A DNA stretch of 64,000 nucleotides, taken from positions 3,038,001-3,102,000 of the forward strand of contig NZ_CP027669.1 in assembly GCF_003008595.1 (NCBI RefSeq). Reading direction: 5' to 3'. A program made the translations under genes and the position numbers. The stretch comes from Simplicispira suum (GTDB taxonomy: Bacteria; Pseudomonadota; Gammaproteobacteria; Burkholderiales; Burkholderiaceae_C). Below, in pieces: positions 27,570 to 36,805 of the stretch (position 1 is the stretch's first letter; each line of letters begins with the position of its first letter). Below the pieces are notes generated by a model, which worked only from the letters and a program-made list of their open reading frames with translations, had not been told where the DNA came from and searched no databases.

Positions 27570-27992
27570 ATGAAAATCGAGATTCCAGCGCACAAGAAAC
27601 TCGTCCACGAGATGCGCTTTCCCGTGCGCTGGGGCGACATGGATGCCATGGGCCATGTCAACAACACCGTGTACTTCCGCTATCTGGAGTCGGCGCGCAT
27701 CGACTGGATGGTGGCTGCGGGCTGCAACCCCGATCCTGCGGGCCAAGGGCCGGTCATCGTCAACGCTTTTTGCAACTTCTACCAGCAGCTTCAATACCCC
27801 GACGAGGTGCTGCTCAAGCTCTACGTGAGCGACCCGGCTCGCACCACGTTTGAAACCTGGGGCACGATGGAACGCGCCGCAGCGCCGGGTGTGATTTGCG
27901 CGGCCGGTGGGGCAACGACCATTTGGGTGGATTTTCCCAAACAAAAGGCCATGGACTTGCCCGACTGGATGCGTGCGCTGGTCACGCCGTAA
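27570..27992 (+). CDS. Acyl-CoA thioesterase of the 4-hydroxybenzoyl-CoA (hot-dog) family
   Basis: A 140-residue single hot-dog domain. The catalytic Asp25 lies in WGDMDAMGHVNNTVYFRYLE, the DxxGHVNN signature of YbgC/FadM-type thioesterases. The central helix and strand text RIDWMVAAGCNP and VNAFCNFYQQLQYPDEV follow the family pattern. A TTG four codons upstream is in frame, but the ATG matches family starts. It sits 215 bases downstream of the dehydrogenase, behind a GC-rich repeat, so co-transcription is uncertain. A dispersed repeat follows its 3' end. Confidence 0.88.
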   Translation: MKIEIPAHKKLVHEMRFPVRWGDMDAMGHVNNTVYFRYLESARIDWMVAAGCNPDPAGQGPVIVNAFCNFYQQLQYPDEVLLKLYVSDPARTTFETWGTMERAAAPGVICAAGGATTIWVDFPKQKAMDLPDWMRALVTP

Positions 27993-28023
27993 GCTGCGTG
28001 GAAGGCAAGCAAATGCCGCAGCG

Positions 28024-28093
28024 TCAAAAAGTTAGAAGAAATCGGCCGATAGCGCTTATTCCGTAAGCCATGGCAGCTATTAATTGAATAGCA
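28024..28093 (+). repeat. Dispersed palindromic repeat, copy 3
   Basis: The copy reads CAAAAAGTTAGAAGAAATCG, then GATAGCGCTTATTCCGTAAG and CAGCTATTAATTGAATAGC. It follows the thioesterase gene by about 30 bases in the same orientation, and ends just before the convergent AhpD-like gene. Confidence 0.75.
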
Positions 28094-28094
28094 A

Positions 28095-28682
28095 TTACTT
28101 TTGCCGAGGCACCCGCCCCATCAGGTAGAACTCGGGGTTCGGCTGCATACCGGCAAAGCTGGCCATGCGGTTGCTCAGGCCAAAGAACGCGGTAATGGCG
28201 GCGATGTCCCAGATGTCCTCGTCGTCAAAGCCATGCGGGTGCAGCGCGTCGAAATCGGCGTCGTCAATCTCTGCCGAGCGCAAGCAGACCTTCATCGCAA
28301 AGTCGAGCATGGCACGCTGGCGCGGGCTGATGTCCGCCTTGCGGTGGTTCACCGCTACCTGATCGGCCACAAACGGTTTCTTTTCGTAGATGCGCAGAAT
28401 GGCGCCGTGGGCCACAACGCAGTACAGGCACTGGTTGGCCGCGCTGGTGGTCGTGACGATCATTTCCCGATCGCCTTTGGTCAGGTTGCTGCTGCGGCCG
28501 GCACTCTCCGGGTCCATGAGTGCGTCGTGGTACGCAAAGAAGGCGCGCCACTCGGCTGGTCGGCGGGCAAAGCCGAGAAACACATTGGGGATGAAACCCG
28601 CCTTTTCCTGGACCTCCAGAACTTTGGCCTTGATGTCGTCGGGCAGGGCGTTGAGGTCGGGCGCGGGATAGCGGGCGGTCAT
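28095..28682 (-). CDS. AhpD-like peroxidase-related protein (carboxymuconolactone decarboxylase family)
   Basis: A 195-residue all-helical protein with the AhpD active site Cys85-Leu-Tyr-Cys88 and His92 in NQCLYCVVAHG. The surrounding text matches the uncharacterised peroxidase-related subfamily (PNVFLGFARRPAEWRAFFAYHDALM in part, and DIAAITAFFGLSNRMA). AhpD proteins reduce the peroxiredoxin AhpC through a CxxC thiol pair; this subfamily is less well studied. An AAGGAG ribosome binding site lies eight bases before the ATG. It is immediately downstream of the catalase gene but behind a strong terminator. The shared peroxide theme is therefore a neighbourhood observation, not proof of an operon. 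Confidence 0.85.
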   Translation of the reverse strand: MTARYPAPDLNALPDDIKAKVLEVQEKAGFIPNVFLGFARRPAEWRAFFAYHDALMDPESAGRSSNLTKGDREMIVTTTSAANQCLYCVVAHGAILRIYEKKPFVADQVAVNHRKADISPRQRAMLDFAMKVCLRSAEIDDADFDALHPHGFDDEDIWDIAAITAFFGLSNRMASFAGMQPNPEFYLMGRVPRQK

Positions 28683-28741
28683 GGCGTGTCTCCTTGGATG
28701 GGGGGAAGGTCGAGACCATGATACGTATTGCCGCGACCATG

Positions 28742-28775
28742 AAAAAAAGCGCAGTGCCATAAGGCGCTGCGCTTT
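28742..28775 (-). terminator. Terminator behind the catalase gene
   Basis: On the minus strand, a 9-bp stem AAAGCGCAG / CTGCGCTTT with a 12-base loop runs into a stretch of Ts. It lies 36 bases after the catalase stop and before the AhpD-like gene. Confidence 0.82.
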
Positions 28776-28810
28776 GATGCTGACGAGGCAGCCGGTAGCA
28801 ACCTGCTGTG

Positions 28811-30271
28811 CTAGACCACCTTGTTGGGTGTCGGCGTGGTTGCGCCCAGGGCCAGTGCCTTGGCTACGCCCGCGCCATAGGCTGGGTCGGCTTTGGTGCA
28901 GTTCGCAATGTGGCGCTCCTGGATAGTTTTGGATGCACCACCCACGGCGCGCGCCGTGTTGTCGAACAGGGCTTGCTGTTGCGCTGGTGTCATCAAACGA
29001 AACAGATTGCCGGGCTGCGAGTAGTAGTCGGTATCTTCGCGATGGTTCCACCGGGCGGCCGAGCCTTCGAGCGCCAGCGGCGGCTCGGAAAAATCAGGTT
29101 GCTCTTGCAGTGCGCCCTTGCTGTTGGGCTCGTAGCCCACTTCTGCGCCGTTGTTGCTGTCCACTCGCATCTGGCCATCGCGGTGGTTGCTGTGGAACGG
29201 GCACTGCGGTGCGTTCACCGGAATCTGGTGGTGGTTGACGCCGAGGCGGTAACGCTGTGCGTCGCCGTAGTTGAACAAGCGCGACTGCAGCATCTTGTCG
29301 GGTGAGAAGCTGATGCCAGGCACGACGTTGGCCGGGTTGAAGGCCAGTTGTTCGATTTCGGCAAAGTAGTTCTCGGCGTTGCGGTTGAGTTCGAGCACCC
29401 CCACGTCGATCAGCGGATAGTCGCCGTGCGGCCAGACTTTGGTCAGATCAAACGGGTGCAAGTGGTAGCTGTCCGCGTCCTTTTCGGGCATGACCTGAAT
29501 TTTCAGGTTCCAGCGCGGAAAGTCGCCGTTGTCGATGGCGTTCAGCAGGTCGGCTTGTGAGCTTTCACGGTCGCGTCCTACCAGCTCGGCAGCTTCCTGG
29601 TCGGTCAGGTTCTCAATGCCTTGCTGCGTCACCAGGTGGAACTTGACCCAGAAGCGCTCGTTTTGCGCGTTCAGCAGGCTGAAGGTGTGGCTGCCAAAGC
29701 CGTGCATATGGCGGTAGGACTTGGGGATGCCGCGGTCGCTCATCAAAATGGTGACCTGGTGCAGCGCCTCGGGCAGAAGCGTCCAGAAGTCCCAGTTGTT
29801 TTCGGCACTGCGCATGTTGGTGCGTGGGTCGCGCTTGACGGCGCGGTTCAGGTCCGGGAACTTGAGCGGGTCGCGCATGAAGAACACCGGCGTGTTGTTT
29901 CCCACCAAGTCCCAATTGCCTTCTTCGGTATAGAACTTCATGGCAAAACCGCGAATGTCGCGCTCGGCATCGGCCGCGCCGCGCTCGCCTGCCACGGTGG
30001 AAAAGCGCATGGCCAGCGGCGTTTTCTTGCCAATGGCCGAGAAAATCTTGGCCTTGCTGTAGCGCGTGATGTCGTGCGTGACGGTGAAATGGCCAAAAGC
30101 CCCCGAACCCTTGGCGTGCATGCGCCGCTCGGGAATCACTTCGCGGGCAAAGTGGGCAAGTTTTTCCAGGTGCCATACGTCCTGCAGCAGCATCGGGCCG
30201 CGTGGTCCGGCGGTCATCACGTTCTGGTTGTCGGGTACCGGTGCACCGGCCGCGGTGGTGAGCTTGGACAT
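28811..30271 (-). CDS. katA: Monofunctional haem catalase
   Basis: A 486-residue small-subunit catalase that splits hydrogen peroxide. The distal His is His52 in [12 protein letters not shown], the distal Asn is Asn125 in VGNNTPVFF, and the proximal haem ligand is Tyr335 in [14 protein letters not shown]. The NADPH-binding clade-3 type is suggested by the length and the HHQIPVNAP segment. No signal peptide is present, so it is cytoplasmic. An OxyR-type half site lies about 83-97 bases upstream of the start, and a terminator follows the gene. It is divergent in function from but adjacent to the AhpD-like gene. Confidence 0.97.
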   Translation of the reverse strand: MSKLTTAAGAPVPDNQNVMTAGPRGPMLLQDVWHLEKLAHFAREVIPERRMHAKGSGAFGHFTVTHDITRYSKAKIFSAIGKKTPLAMRFSTVAGERGAADAERDIRGFAMKFYTEEGNWDLVGNNTPVFFMRDPLKFPDLNRAVKRDPRTNMRSAENNWDFWTLLPEALHQVTILMSDRGIPKSYRHMHGFGSHTFSLLNAQNERFWVKFHLVTQQGIENLTDQEAAELVGRDRESSQADLLNAIDNGDFPRWNLKIQVMPEKDADSYHLHPFDLTKVWPHGDYPLIDVGVLELNRNAENYFAEIEQLAFNPANVVPGISFSPDKMLQSRLFNYGDAQRYRLGVNHHQIPVNAPQCPFHSNHRDGQMRVDSNNGAEVGYEPNSKGALQEQPDFSEPPLALEGSAARWNHREDTDYYSQPGNLFRLMTPAQQQALFDNTARAVGGASKTIQERHIANCTKADPAYGAGVAKALALGATTPTPNKVV

Positions 30272-30353
30272 GAGAAATCCTTTCGTTCAAAAACAAGGGG
30301 GCGAGCGGAGGGCACTTACCGAGACAACCATGGGCCTGCTCCATGCTCAAAAA

Positions 30354-30368
30354 ATAGTAAACAACTAT
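30354..30368. promoter_or_regulatory. Candidate OxyR half site upstream of katA
   Basis: The text ATAG-N7-CTAT exactly fits half of the OxyR consensus, within a perfect dyad AAATAGT / ACTATTT with a five-base spacer. The second half at the expected spacing is poor. A nearby AACAATTGTT palindrome may contribute. It lies in the leader of katA, consistent with peroxide induction. Confidence 0.5.
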
Positions 30369-30483
30369 TTAATGCCAAACAATTGTTGTCTTTGTCTATG
30401 AAAAGGGCAAGGCAAGGGCCATCGTATTTATGCAAGGCAGCGATAGCCAGCGTCTTTGGAGGCGTACCGCGTTGGGGCAAGCC

Positions 30484-31026
30484 TCAGCCCGTGACGAGCT
30501 TGTGGACCAGATCGGCGGCGGTGGATGCCCCGTATTTGCGCATCAACCGGGCCCGGTAGATCTCAACGGTGCGGTGGCTGATTTCAAGCGCCTTGCCAAT
30601 CTCTTTGGACGTAAGCCCTTCCAGCAAGCGCGCTGCGACTTCGCGCTCTCGACCCGTCAGGTTTGACTTCACTGCGCGCCGCTCGCTCAGGTCCTCAAGA
30701 ATCCAGATGCCTGCGGAATGGGGCTCTGCCCGGTTGAGCGCCCGGCCCGACACATGGCACCAGAACATCTCGCCGTTGGCCCGCTTCATGACGCGGTTGT
30801 CCGAGTAATACCCTTTGGCGTTCAGGATCGGTTCCATGTGCGCACCCAGGCGCTCGTACTCTTCTGCACTTGGATAGAGAACGCGAAACGATTGCCCCAC
30901 CAGCAGTTCGCGCGAAGCGCCAAACATGGCGCAGAGATGGTCGTTACAGTCGATCATGTCCCGATTGCGGGACACCACCATGCCCACAGGGGCCATTTCA
31001 AATGCGAGACGATAGTCAATGGGCAT
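30484..31026 (-). CDS. PAS-LuxR transcriptional regulator
   Basis: A 180-residue protein with an N-terminal PAS domain at about 5-115 (FEMAPVGMVVSRNRDMIDCNDHLCAMFG in part) and a LuxR-type helix-turn-helix at about 120-180 (LTGREREVAARLLEGLTSKEIGKALEISHRTVEIYRARLMRKYG in part, including LTSKEIGKALEISHRTVE). It lacks a receiver domain, so it is not a classical response regulator; the PAS domain would sense a ligand or redox state directly. It is divergent from the 3-oxoacid CoA-transferase genes, with an inverted repeat between them, and is their likely regulator. Confidence 0.88.
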   Translation of the reverse strand: MPIDYRLAFEMAPVGMVVSRNRDMIDCNDHLCAMFGASRELLVGQSFRVLYPSAEEYERLGAHMEPILNAKGYYSDNRVMKRANGEMFWCHVSGRALNRAEPHSAGIWILEDLSERRAVKSNLTGREREVAARLLEGLTSKEIGKALEISHRTVEIYRARLMRKYGASTAADLVHKLVTG

Positions 31027-31046
31027 GGTGAAAGTATCTACGAAAA

Positions 31047-31068
31047 ACTACCTAGTTGAATAGGTAGT
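31047..31068. promoter_or_regulatory. Inverted repeat between the PAS-LuxR gene and scoAB
   Basis: ACTACCT and AGGTAGT form perfect 7-bp arms with an 8-base spacer. It starts 21 bases before the PAS-LuxR start and lies 35 bases before scoA. LuxR-type regulators commonly bind dyads of this size, so it is the best candidate for the operator of both divergent units. Confidence 0.6.
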
Positions 31069-31102
31069 ATCGTCCGGTAACCCTAATAATCAGGAGAGAC
31101 GC

Positions 31103-31840
31103 GTGAACAAGGTATTTGCTTCAGCCACCGAAGCCCTCGCGGGGGTGGTGGCGGACGGCCAGTTGCTGGCGGTCGGCGGGTTTGGGCTTTGCGGTATTCC
31201 CGAGGCTCTGATCGAGGCGCTGCAGGCCAGTGGCGTAAAGGATCTCACTGTGATCTCCAACAATGCAGGTGTCGACGGCTTCGGCCTGGGCAAACTGCTT
31301 GAGACACGCCAGATCAAGAAAATGATCTCCAGCTATGTGGGGGAAAACAAGGAGTTCGAGCGCCAATTCCTGGCTGGCGAACTCGAGCTCGAATTTACGC
31401 CTCAAGGGACGCTGGCCGAAAAGCTGCGCGCTGGCGGCGCCGGTATTCCAGCGTTTTTCACCAAAACGGGCGTGGGCACCATGGTGGCCGAGGGCAAGGA
31501 ATTGCGCGAATTTGACGGTGAAACCTACGTCATGGAACGCTCGCTGGTGCCCGATGTGGCGCTTGTCAAGGCGCACCGTGCCGACAAATCGGGCAACCTG
31601 CAGTTTCGCCTGACGGCACGCAACTTCAATCCGGCCGCAGCCATGGCCGGCAAGGTCTGCATCGTTGAAGTGGAGGAAATCGTCGAGACCGGCGCCATGG
31701 TGCCCGACGAAGTGCATCTGCCGGGCATCTACGTGCACCGCATCGTGCACAACCCGAACCCGGAAAAGCGCATTGAAAAGCGCACGATTACCGAAGCGCC
31801 GCGTGAGCGCGCAGCCCAGACCGAAAAAGCAGGAGCCTGA
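31103..31840 (+). CDS. scoA: 3-oxoacid CoA-transferase subunit A
   Basis: This subunit, with subunit B, moves CoA from succinyl-CoA to acetoacetate or another 3-oxoacid. The Gly-rich opening [16 protein letters not shown], the [18 protein letters not shown] block and [22 protein letters not shown] are standard family I CoA-transferase alpha-subunit text. The length is 245. Subunit B follows one base after its stop. The pair resembles both ScoAB (ketone body use) and PcaIJ (3-oxoadipate); with no aromatic pathway genes nearby, ScoAB is preferred. Confidence 0.93.
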   Translation: MNKVFASATEALAGVVADGQLLAVGGFGLCGIPEALIEALQASGVKDLTVISNNAGVDGFGLGKLLETRQIKKMISSYVGENKEFERQFLAGELELEFTPQGTLAEKLRAGGAGIPAFFTKTGVGTMVAEGKELREFDGETYVMERSLVPDVALVKAHRADKSGNLQFRLTARNFNPAAAMAGKVCIVEVEEIVETGAMVPDEVHLPGIYVHRIVHNPNPEKRIEKRTITEAPRERAAQTEKAGA

Positions 31841-31841
31841 C

Positions 31842-32480
31842 ATGCCTTGGACCCAAGACCAGATGGCGGCACGCGCCGCACAAGAACTTGAAGATGGCTT
31901 CTACGTGAACCTTGGCATCGGCATTCCGACCCTGGTGGCGAACTTCACCGGCGACAAGGAAGTATGGCTGCAGTCGGAGAACGGCATGTTGGGCATTGGC
32001 CCCTTTCCTACGGAAGACCAGGTGGACGCGGACCTGATCAACGCTGGCAAGCAGACCGTGACCACCTTGCCCGGCTCGTCCATCTTTGGCAGTCATGAAA
32101 GCTTCGCGATGATCCGTGGCGGCAAGATCAATCTCTCGATCCTGGGTGCGATGCAGGTCAGTGAAAAGGGTGACCTCGCCAACTGGATGATCCCTGGCAA
32201 GATGGTCAAGGGTATGGGCGGGGCCATGGACCTGGTGGCCGGCGTCAAACGCGTGATCGTGCTCATGGAGCATGTGGCGCGCAAGAAGGACGGTACCGAA
32301 GACCTCAAGATACTGCCCGAATGCACTCTGCCGCTCACCGGCGTCGGGGTGGTCGACCGCATCATCACCGACTTGGCTGTGATGGACGTGACGCCCAAGG
32401 GCCTCCAAGTGATTGAGCTTGCACCCGGAGTGAGTTTCGAGGCGGTGCAGGCCAAGACAGGCGTGACCTTGCTGCAGTAG
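31842..32480 (+). CDS. scoB: 3-oxoacid CoA-transferase subunit B
   Basis: The 212-residue beta subunit carries the catalytic glutamate, Glu46 in [11 protein letters not shown], that forms the CoA thioester intermediate. The family text [17 protein letters not shown] and [43 protein letters not shown] (quoted in part as [18 protein letters not shown]) is present. Translation is probably coupled to scoA. A bidirectional terminator follows, shared with the convergent tRNA-Ser gene. Confidence 0.94.
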   Translation: MPWTQDQMAARAAQELEDGFYVNLGIGIPTLVANFTGDKEVWLQSENGMLGIGPFPTEDQVDADLINAGKQTVTTLPGSSIFGSHESFAMIRGGKINLSILGAMQVSEKGDLANWMIPGKMVKGMGGAMDLVAGVKRVIVLMEHVARKKDGTEDLKILPECTLPLTGVGVVDRIITDLAVMDVTPKGLQVIELAPGVSFEAVQAKTGVTLLQ

Positions 32481-32520
32481 GCAAGTGCTGCGCCGCGTGT
32501 GTCATACACGCTGAATGCAC

Positions 32521-32551
32521 AAAAAAACGGGCCGCAAGGGCCCGTTTTTTT
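32521..32551. terminator. Bidirectional terminator between scoB and tRNA-Ser
   Basis: Seven As, a stem ACGGGCC / GGCCCGT with a short GCAAG loop, then seven Ts. The symmetry lets it end both the rightward scoAB transcript and the leftward tRNA transcript. Confidence 0.9.
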
Positions 32552-32561
32552 ATGGTCTTTC

Positions 32562-32651
<90 letters not shown>

Positions 32652-32723
32652 GAAGCCCGCGATTATGCCATGCGAGCAAGAGCTATGCGGGCGGATTGCC
32701 GTGCTTGAGCGGATTAACTTCGC

Positions 32724-33644
32724 TCAGGGATTTGCGCGTGGGGACGTTTGGATCATCTTCATCGCGGACCCAATCAGCGCGGAGACTTCCGTCATGTTGC
32801 TGGGCACGATGAGGGTGGTGGTGGCATCGGCAGCGACCTTGCTGTAAGCGTCCACGGCCAACTCTGCCACCTTGAGCTGTACCGCTTGCTCGCCGCCGGG
32901 CTGGCGAATGGCGTTGGCTACGCGCTCGATGGCCTGCGCCGTGGCATCCGCGACGGCAAGAATGGAGGCGGCCTCGCCCTGCGCGTTGTTGATGACTGCC
33001 TGTTTTTCGCCTTCTGAACGGGCAATGAAGGCCTCGCGCTCGCCAGTGGCAATATTGATCTGTTCCTGACGACGGCCTTCGGAGGCAGCAATCAGCGCGC
33101 GCTTTTCGCGCTCTGCCGTGATCTGCGCCTGCATGGCATGCAGAATTTCCTTGGGTGGCGTCAGGTCCTTGATTTCGTAACGCAGCACCTTCACGCCCCA
33201 GTTCAACGCCGCTTCGTCGATGGCCTGCACCACCTGGGCATTGATGATGTCGCGCTCTTCAAAGGTCTTGTCGAGTTCGAGCTTGCCGATCACGCTGCGC
33301 AGCGAGGTTTGCGCGAGCTGCGTTACGGCAACGATGTAATTGCTTGAGCCGTAGCTCGCGCGCATCGGGTCGGTGACCTGGAAGTACAGGATGCCGTCCA
33401 CCTGCAGCTGCGTGTTGTCACGCGTAATGCAGACCTGGCTGGGCACGTCGAGCGGAATTTCTTTCAGGCTGTGCTTGTAGGCCACGCGGTCGACGAACGG
33501 CACGAGGAAGTTCAGGCCCGGCGTGAGGGTGCCGGCGTACTTGCCCAAGCGCTCTTTCACCCACGCGTTTTGCTGGGGAACCACCTTGATCGAGCGCGCG
33601 ATGAAGATGATGGCAATGACGAAAACGACGATGGCGACTTCCAT
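32724..33644 (-). CDS. qmcA: SPFH/band-7 stomatin-like membrane protein
   Basis: The first 16 residues form a membrane anchor (VAIVVFVIAIIFIARS). The SPFH domain follows with VVPQQNAWVKERLGKYAGTLTPGLNFLVPFVD, the family signature in part (GTLTPGLNFLVPFVD). A long Ala/Glu-rich coiled coil (EREKRALIAASEGRRQEQINIATGEREAFIARSEGEKQAVI in part) drives oligomerisation. The 306 residues match QmcA/paraslipin. Such proteins organise membrane microdomains and associate with proteases such as FtsH. The NfeD-type gene is directly upstream on the same strand, the usual partner. Confidence 0.93.
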   Translation of the reverse strand: MEVAIVVFVIAIIFIARSIKVVPQQNAWVKERLGKYAGTLTPGLNFLVPFVDRVAYKHSLKEIPLDVPSQVCITRDNTQLQVDGILYFQVTDPMRASYGSSNYIVAVTQLAQTSLRSVIGKLELDKTFEERDIINAQVVQAIDEAALNWGVKVLRYEIKDLTPPKEILHAMQAQITAEREKRALIAASEGRRQEQINIATGEREAFIARSEGEKQAVINNAQGEAASILAVADATAQAIERVANAIRQPGGEQAVQLKVAELAVDAYSKVAADATTTLIVPSNMTEVSALIGSAMKMIQTSPRANP

Positions 33645-33681
33645 GAAGGCTTCCCTTTGTTGATAGTTATGTGTATGAAGC

Positions 33682-34107
33682 TTATGCAGGGTCCACCAGC
33701 AGCCTGCTGCCCACCAGTTCGGCGACCCGGTGCATACCTATGCTCGGCGTGACGCCGGGCCGGTGCACGGCGGTCCAGGCGGCGCCTCGGTATTTCACCA
33801 CGGCCGTGCCCTCGGCATCCCATGCTTCGATCATCACCAGTTCCCCGACGTCGAGGTTCACGCTGCGATCGGCGCGCGCCGAGGGGTCCCCCGGTCGTGG
33901 TCGCTTGATCCAGTGCCAGGCTACCACGGCGCCTCCGCCGACCACCGATGCCGTGACGATTTGCACCACCAACGGAGCACCTGCGTGGGCAGCCAAGGCG
34001 GCGGCAGCGAGGCCAAAGGCCAGCATCAGCAGGTAGAAGGTTCCGGTCACCAGCTCAACTGCCACGGCACTGCCAGCCAACAACCACCAGATTGTGGATT
34101 CCGCCAT
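33682..34107 (-). CDS. NfeD-like membrane protein
   Basis: A 141-residue protein with two to three membrane segments (WWLLAGSAVAVELVTGTFYLLMLAFGLAAAALAA in part, and VQIVTASVVGGGAVVAWHW) followed by an OB-fold domain (LDVGELVMIEAWDAEGTAVVKYRGAAWTAV in part). This is the short NfeD type, which is genetically linked to SPFH proteins, as here where qmcA follows 37 bases later on the same strand. Its job is thought to be in stabilising or localising the SPFH assembly. Confidence 0.9.
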   Translation of the reverse strand: MAESTIWWLLAGSAVAVELVTGTFYLLMLAFGLAAAALAAHAGAPLVVQIVTASVVGGGAVVAWHWIKRPRPGDPSARADRSVNLDVGELVMIEAWDAEGTAVVKYRGAAWTAVHRPGVTPSIGMHRVAELVGSRLLVDPA

Positions 34108-34269
34108 CCCGATCCCCTTTCATACTCGTGTACGCGAGAGTGCCCATTCTGGGTCAAAAGGTGGGTGTGTAAGCGTGGGAGGCCGGGTTATTCCTTACAC
34201 TGCGCGGTTATTTCGCTTTTTTGTGCCCAAGGGATGCGTCCCTGGGCGCGGTTACTCGGAGATTTGCGC

Positions 34270-36648
34270 ATGAAGTTTCGCTTTCCCATCATCATCATCG
34301 ACGAGGACTACCGCTCGGAAAACACGTCTGGGCTGGGCATTCGTGCGCTGGCCCAGGCGATTGAGGCCGAGGGTGTTGAGGTGTTGGGGGTGACGAGTTA
34401 CGGCGATTTGTCGCAGTTTGCACAGCAGCAAAGCCGAGCCAGCGCCTTCATTTTGTCCATTGACGATGAGGAGTTCACGCTGGGCTCGCACATGGATCCG
34501 ATCGTGCAGAGCCTGCGCAGCTTCATTGGCGAAGTGCGGCGCAAAAACGCCGATGTGCCTATCTATGTGCATGGCGAGACGAAAACCAGCCGCCACCTGC
34601 CCAACGACATCCTGCGCGAGCTGCATGGCTTTATCCACATGTTTGAGGACACGCCCGAATTTGTGGCGCGCCACATCATTCGGGAGGCCAAAAGCTACCT
34701 GGAGGGCGTGAAGCCGCCGTTTTTCAAGGCGCTGCTCGATTACGCAGACGACGGCTCGTACAGCTGGCACTGCCCCGGTCACTCGGGCGGCGTGGCTTTT
34801 TTGAAAAGCCCCGTGGGCCAGATGTACCACCAGTTCTATGGCGAAAACATGTTGCGTGCCGACGTATGCAATGCGGTGGAAGAACTGGGCCAGTTGCTGG
34901 ACCACTCCGGCGCCATTGGCGAGAGCGAGCGCAATGCGGCGCGTATCTTCAACGCCGACCACTGCTTTTTTGTGACCAACGGCACCTCTACCTCCAACAA
35001 GATGGTGTGGCACCACACCGTGGCCCCAGGCGATGTGGTGGTGGTGGACCGCAACTGCCACAAGTCCATTCTGCACAGCATCATCATGACCGGCGCGATC
35101 CCGGTATTTTTGAAGCCCACGCGCAACCATTTCGGCATCATCGGCCCGATTCCGAAGAGTGAGTTTGAGCCGGCCACCATTCAGGCCAAGATCAAAAAGA
35201 ACCCGCTGCTCAAGGGCGTGGACGCCAAAAAAGTGAAGCCGCGCGTGCTCACGCTCACGCAATCGACGTACGACGGCGTGCTCTACAACACCGAAACCAT
35301 CAAGGGCATGCTTGATGGCTACGTGGACAACCTGCACTTCGACGAGGCCTGGTTGCCGCACGCAGCCTTTCACCCGTTTTATGGCGTGTACCACGCCATG
35401 GGCAAGAAGCGCACCCGGCCCAAGCATTCGGTGACCTATTCCACGCAGTCCGTGCACAAGCTGCTGGCCGGTATCAGCCAGGCCAGCCATGTCCTGGTGC
35501 AGGATTCGCAAACCACCAAGCTCGACAGGCATTTGTTCAACGAATCCTATTTGATGCACACCAGCACCAGTCCGCAGTACAGCATCATTGCCAGCTGCGA
35601 CGTGGCCGCCGCCATGATGGAGCCGCCCGGCGGCACCGCGCTGGTGGAAGAAAGCATTCTGGAAGCACTCGATTTCCGCCGCGCCATGCGCCAGGTGGAA
35701 GAAGAGTTCGGCAAGAAGGACTGGTGGTTCAAAGTCTGGGGTCCTGAAAAGCTCGCGGACGAAGGCATTGGCCGGGCAGAAGACTGGATCATCCGCAGCG
35801 ACAGCAAGAACAAGAAAGTCACCGCTGAAAACGGCAAGCGCTGGCATGGCTTTGGCCAGCTGGCGGACGGCTTCAACATGCTCGACCCGATCAAGTCGAC
35901 CATCGTCACACCGGGGCTGAATCTGGATGGCAAGTTCGACAAAACGGGCATCCCGGCGTCCATCGTCTCCAAGTATTTGGCTGAGCACGGCGTGGTGATC
36001 GAGAAAACCGGGCTCTACAGCTTCTTTATTCTGTTCACGATTGGTATCACCAAAGGCCGCTGGAACACGCTGCTCTCGGCGCTGCAACAGTTCAAGGACG
36101 ACTACGAGAAGAACCAGCCCATGTGGCGCATCCTTCCGGAGTTCTGCCAGCAACACAAACGCTACGAGCGCATGGGGCTGCGAGACCTGTGCCAGCACGT
36201 GCACGAGATGTACGCCAAGTACGACATTGCGCGGCTGACGACCGAGATGTACCTCTCGGACCTGACGCCCGCCATGAAGCCCAGTGACGCGTTCTCGCAC
36301 ATTGCGCACCGCACCACCGAGCGCGTGGAGATTGACCAGTTGGAGGGCCGCGTCACGGTCGGCTTGGTCACGCCGTACCCACCGGGTATTCCGTTGCTTA
36401 TTCCGGGTGAGGTGTTCAACAAGAAAATTGTCGATTACCTCAAGTTCGCCCGCGAATTTGCCACGCTGTGCCCGGGCTTTGAGACCGACATCCATGGCCT
36501 GGTCGAGATTGAAGACGACGCAGGTCACGTGCGCTATTACGCCGACTGCGTCGCGGCGGGCGATGCCGAGCGCACACCCAAGCCCCTGGCCACTGCCGAC
36601 AACCTGGTGCAGGTCGGAGACGACGGGCCGTTTCACCGACAAATTTGA
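34270..36648 (+). CDS. Orn/Lys/Arg decarboxylase, PLP-dependent
   Basis: A 792-residue fold-type I decarboxylase with three parts: an N-terminal wing domain (FPIIIIDEDYRSENTSGLGIRALAQAIEAEG in part), the PLP domain, and a C-terminal domain ending in LVTPYPPGIPLLIPGEVF. The PLP-binding lysine is Lys397 in STQSVHKLLAGISQASH, with the preceding HFDEAWLPHAAFHPFYG. It would make agmatine, cadaverine or putrescine, but the exact substrate cannot be set from sequence. The start was chosen at the ATG matching the family wing domain; the frame is open far upstream, across the NfeD gene on the other strand. No antiporter gene is adjacent, so a biosynthetic rather than an acid-resistance role is possible. 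A terminator follows. Confidence 0.93.
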   Translation: MKFRFPIIIIDEDYRSENTSGLGIRALAQAIEAEGVEVLGVTSYGDLSQFAQQQSRASAFILSIDDEEFTLGSHMDPIVQSLRSFIGEVRRKNADVPIYVHGETKTSRHLPNDILRELHGFIHMFEDTPEFVARHIIREAKSYLEGVKPPFFKALLDYADDGSYSWHCPGHSGGVAFLKSPVGQMYHQFYGENMLRADVCNAVEELGQLLDHSGAIGESERNAARIFNADHCFFVTNGTSTSNKMVWHHTVAPGDVVVVDRNCHKSILHSIIMTGAIPVFLKPTRNHFGIIGPIPKSEFEPATIQAKIKKNPLLKGVDAKKVKPRVLTLTQSTYDGVLYNTETIKGMLDGYVDNLHFDEAWLPHAAFHPFYGVYHAMGKKRTRPKHSVTYSTQSVHKLLAGISQASHVLVQDSQTTKLDRHLFNESYLMHTSTSPQYSIIASCDVAAAMMEPPGGTALVEESILEALDFRRAMRQVEEEFGKKDWWFKVWGPEKLADEGIGRAEDWIIRSDSKNKKVTAENGKRWHGFGQLADGFNMLDPIKSTIVTPGLNLDGKFDKTGIPASIVSKYLAEHGVVIEKTGLYSFFILFTIGITKGRWNTLLSALQQFKDDYEKNQPMWRILPEFCQQHKRYERMGLRDLCQHVHEMYAKYDIARLTTEMYLSDLTPAMKPSDAFSHIAHRTTERVEIDQLEGRVTVGLVTPYPPGIPLLIPGEVFNKKIVDYLKFAREFATLCPGFETDIHGLVEIEDDAGHVRYYADCVAAGDAERTPKPLATADNLVQVGDDGPFHRQI

Positions 36649-36670
36649 CGCCAGGCCCTTTGGGTGAAAT

Positions 36671-36707
36671 CGCTCCCGGCGCAAGCCGCGGAGCGCTTTT
36701 TTTTTTT
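36671..36707 (+). terminator. Terminator behind the decarboxylase gene
   Basis: An imperfect stem CGCTCCCGGC / GCCGCGGAGCG with a GCAA-type loop is followed by eleven Ts. It separates the decarboxylase from the fasciclin gene. Confidence 0.85.
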
Positions 36708-36805
36708 GCTGCGCTGAATCCACTCGAGCTTCGGGTGCGTATTGGTTGTCAGCCGCGCGATTTTTTGTTCAAGCGGTCTGCCCTTAAACCAAAAGGAGTT
36801 CTTTC

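Noticed and set aside
28682..29051. N-terminal extension of the AhpD-like protein
   Set aside because: The extension crosses the catalase terminator and lacks family similarity; a strong ribosome binding site precedes the later ATG.
34252..36723. An 823-codon minus-strand open frame opposite the decarboxylase
   Set aside because: Antisense shadow of a gene with a conserved PLP lysine and full-length family match.
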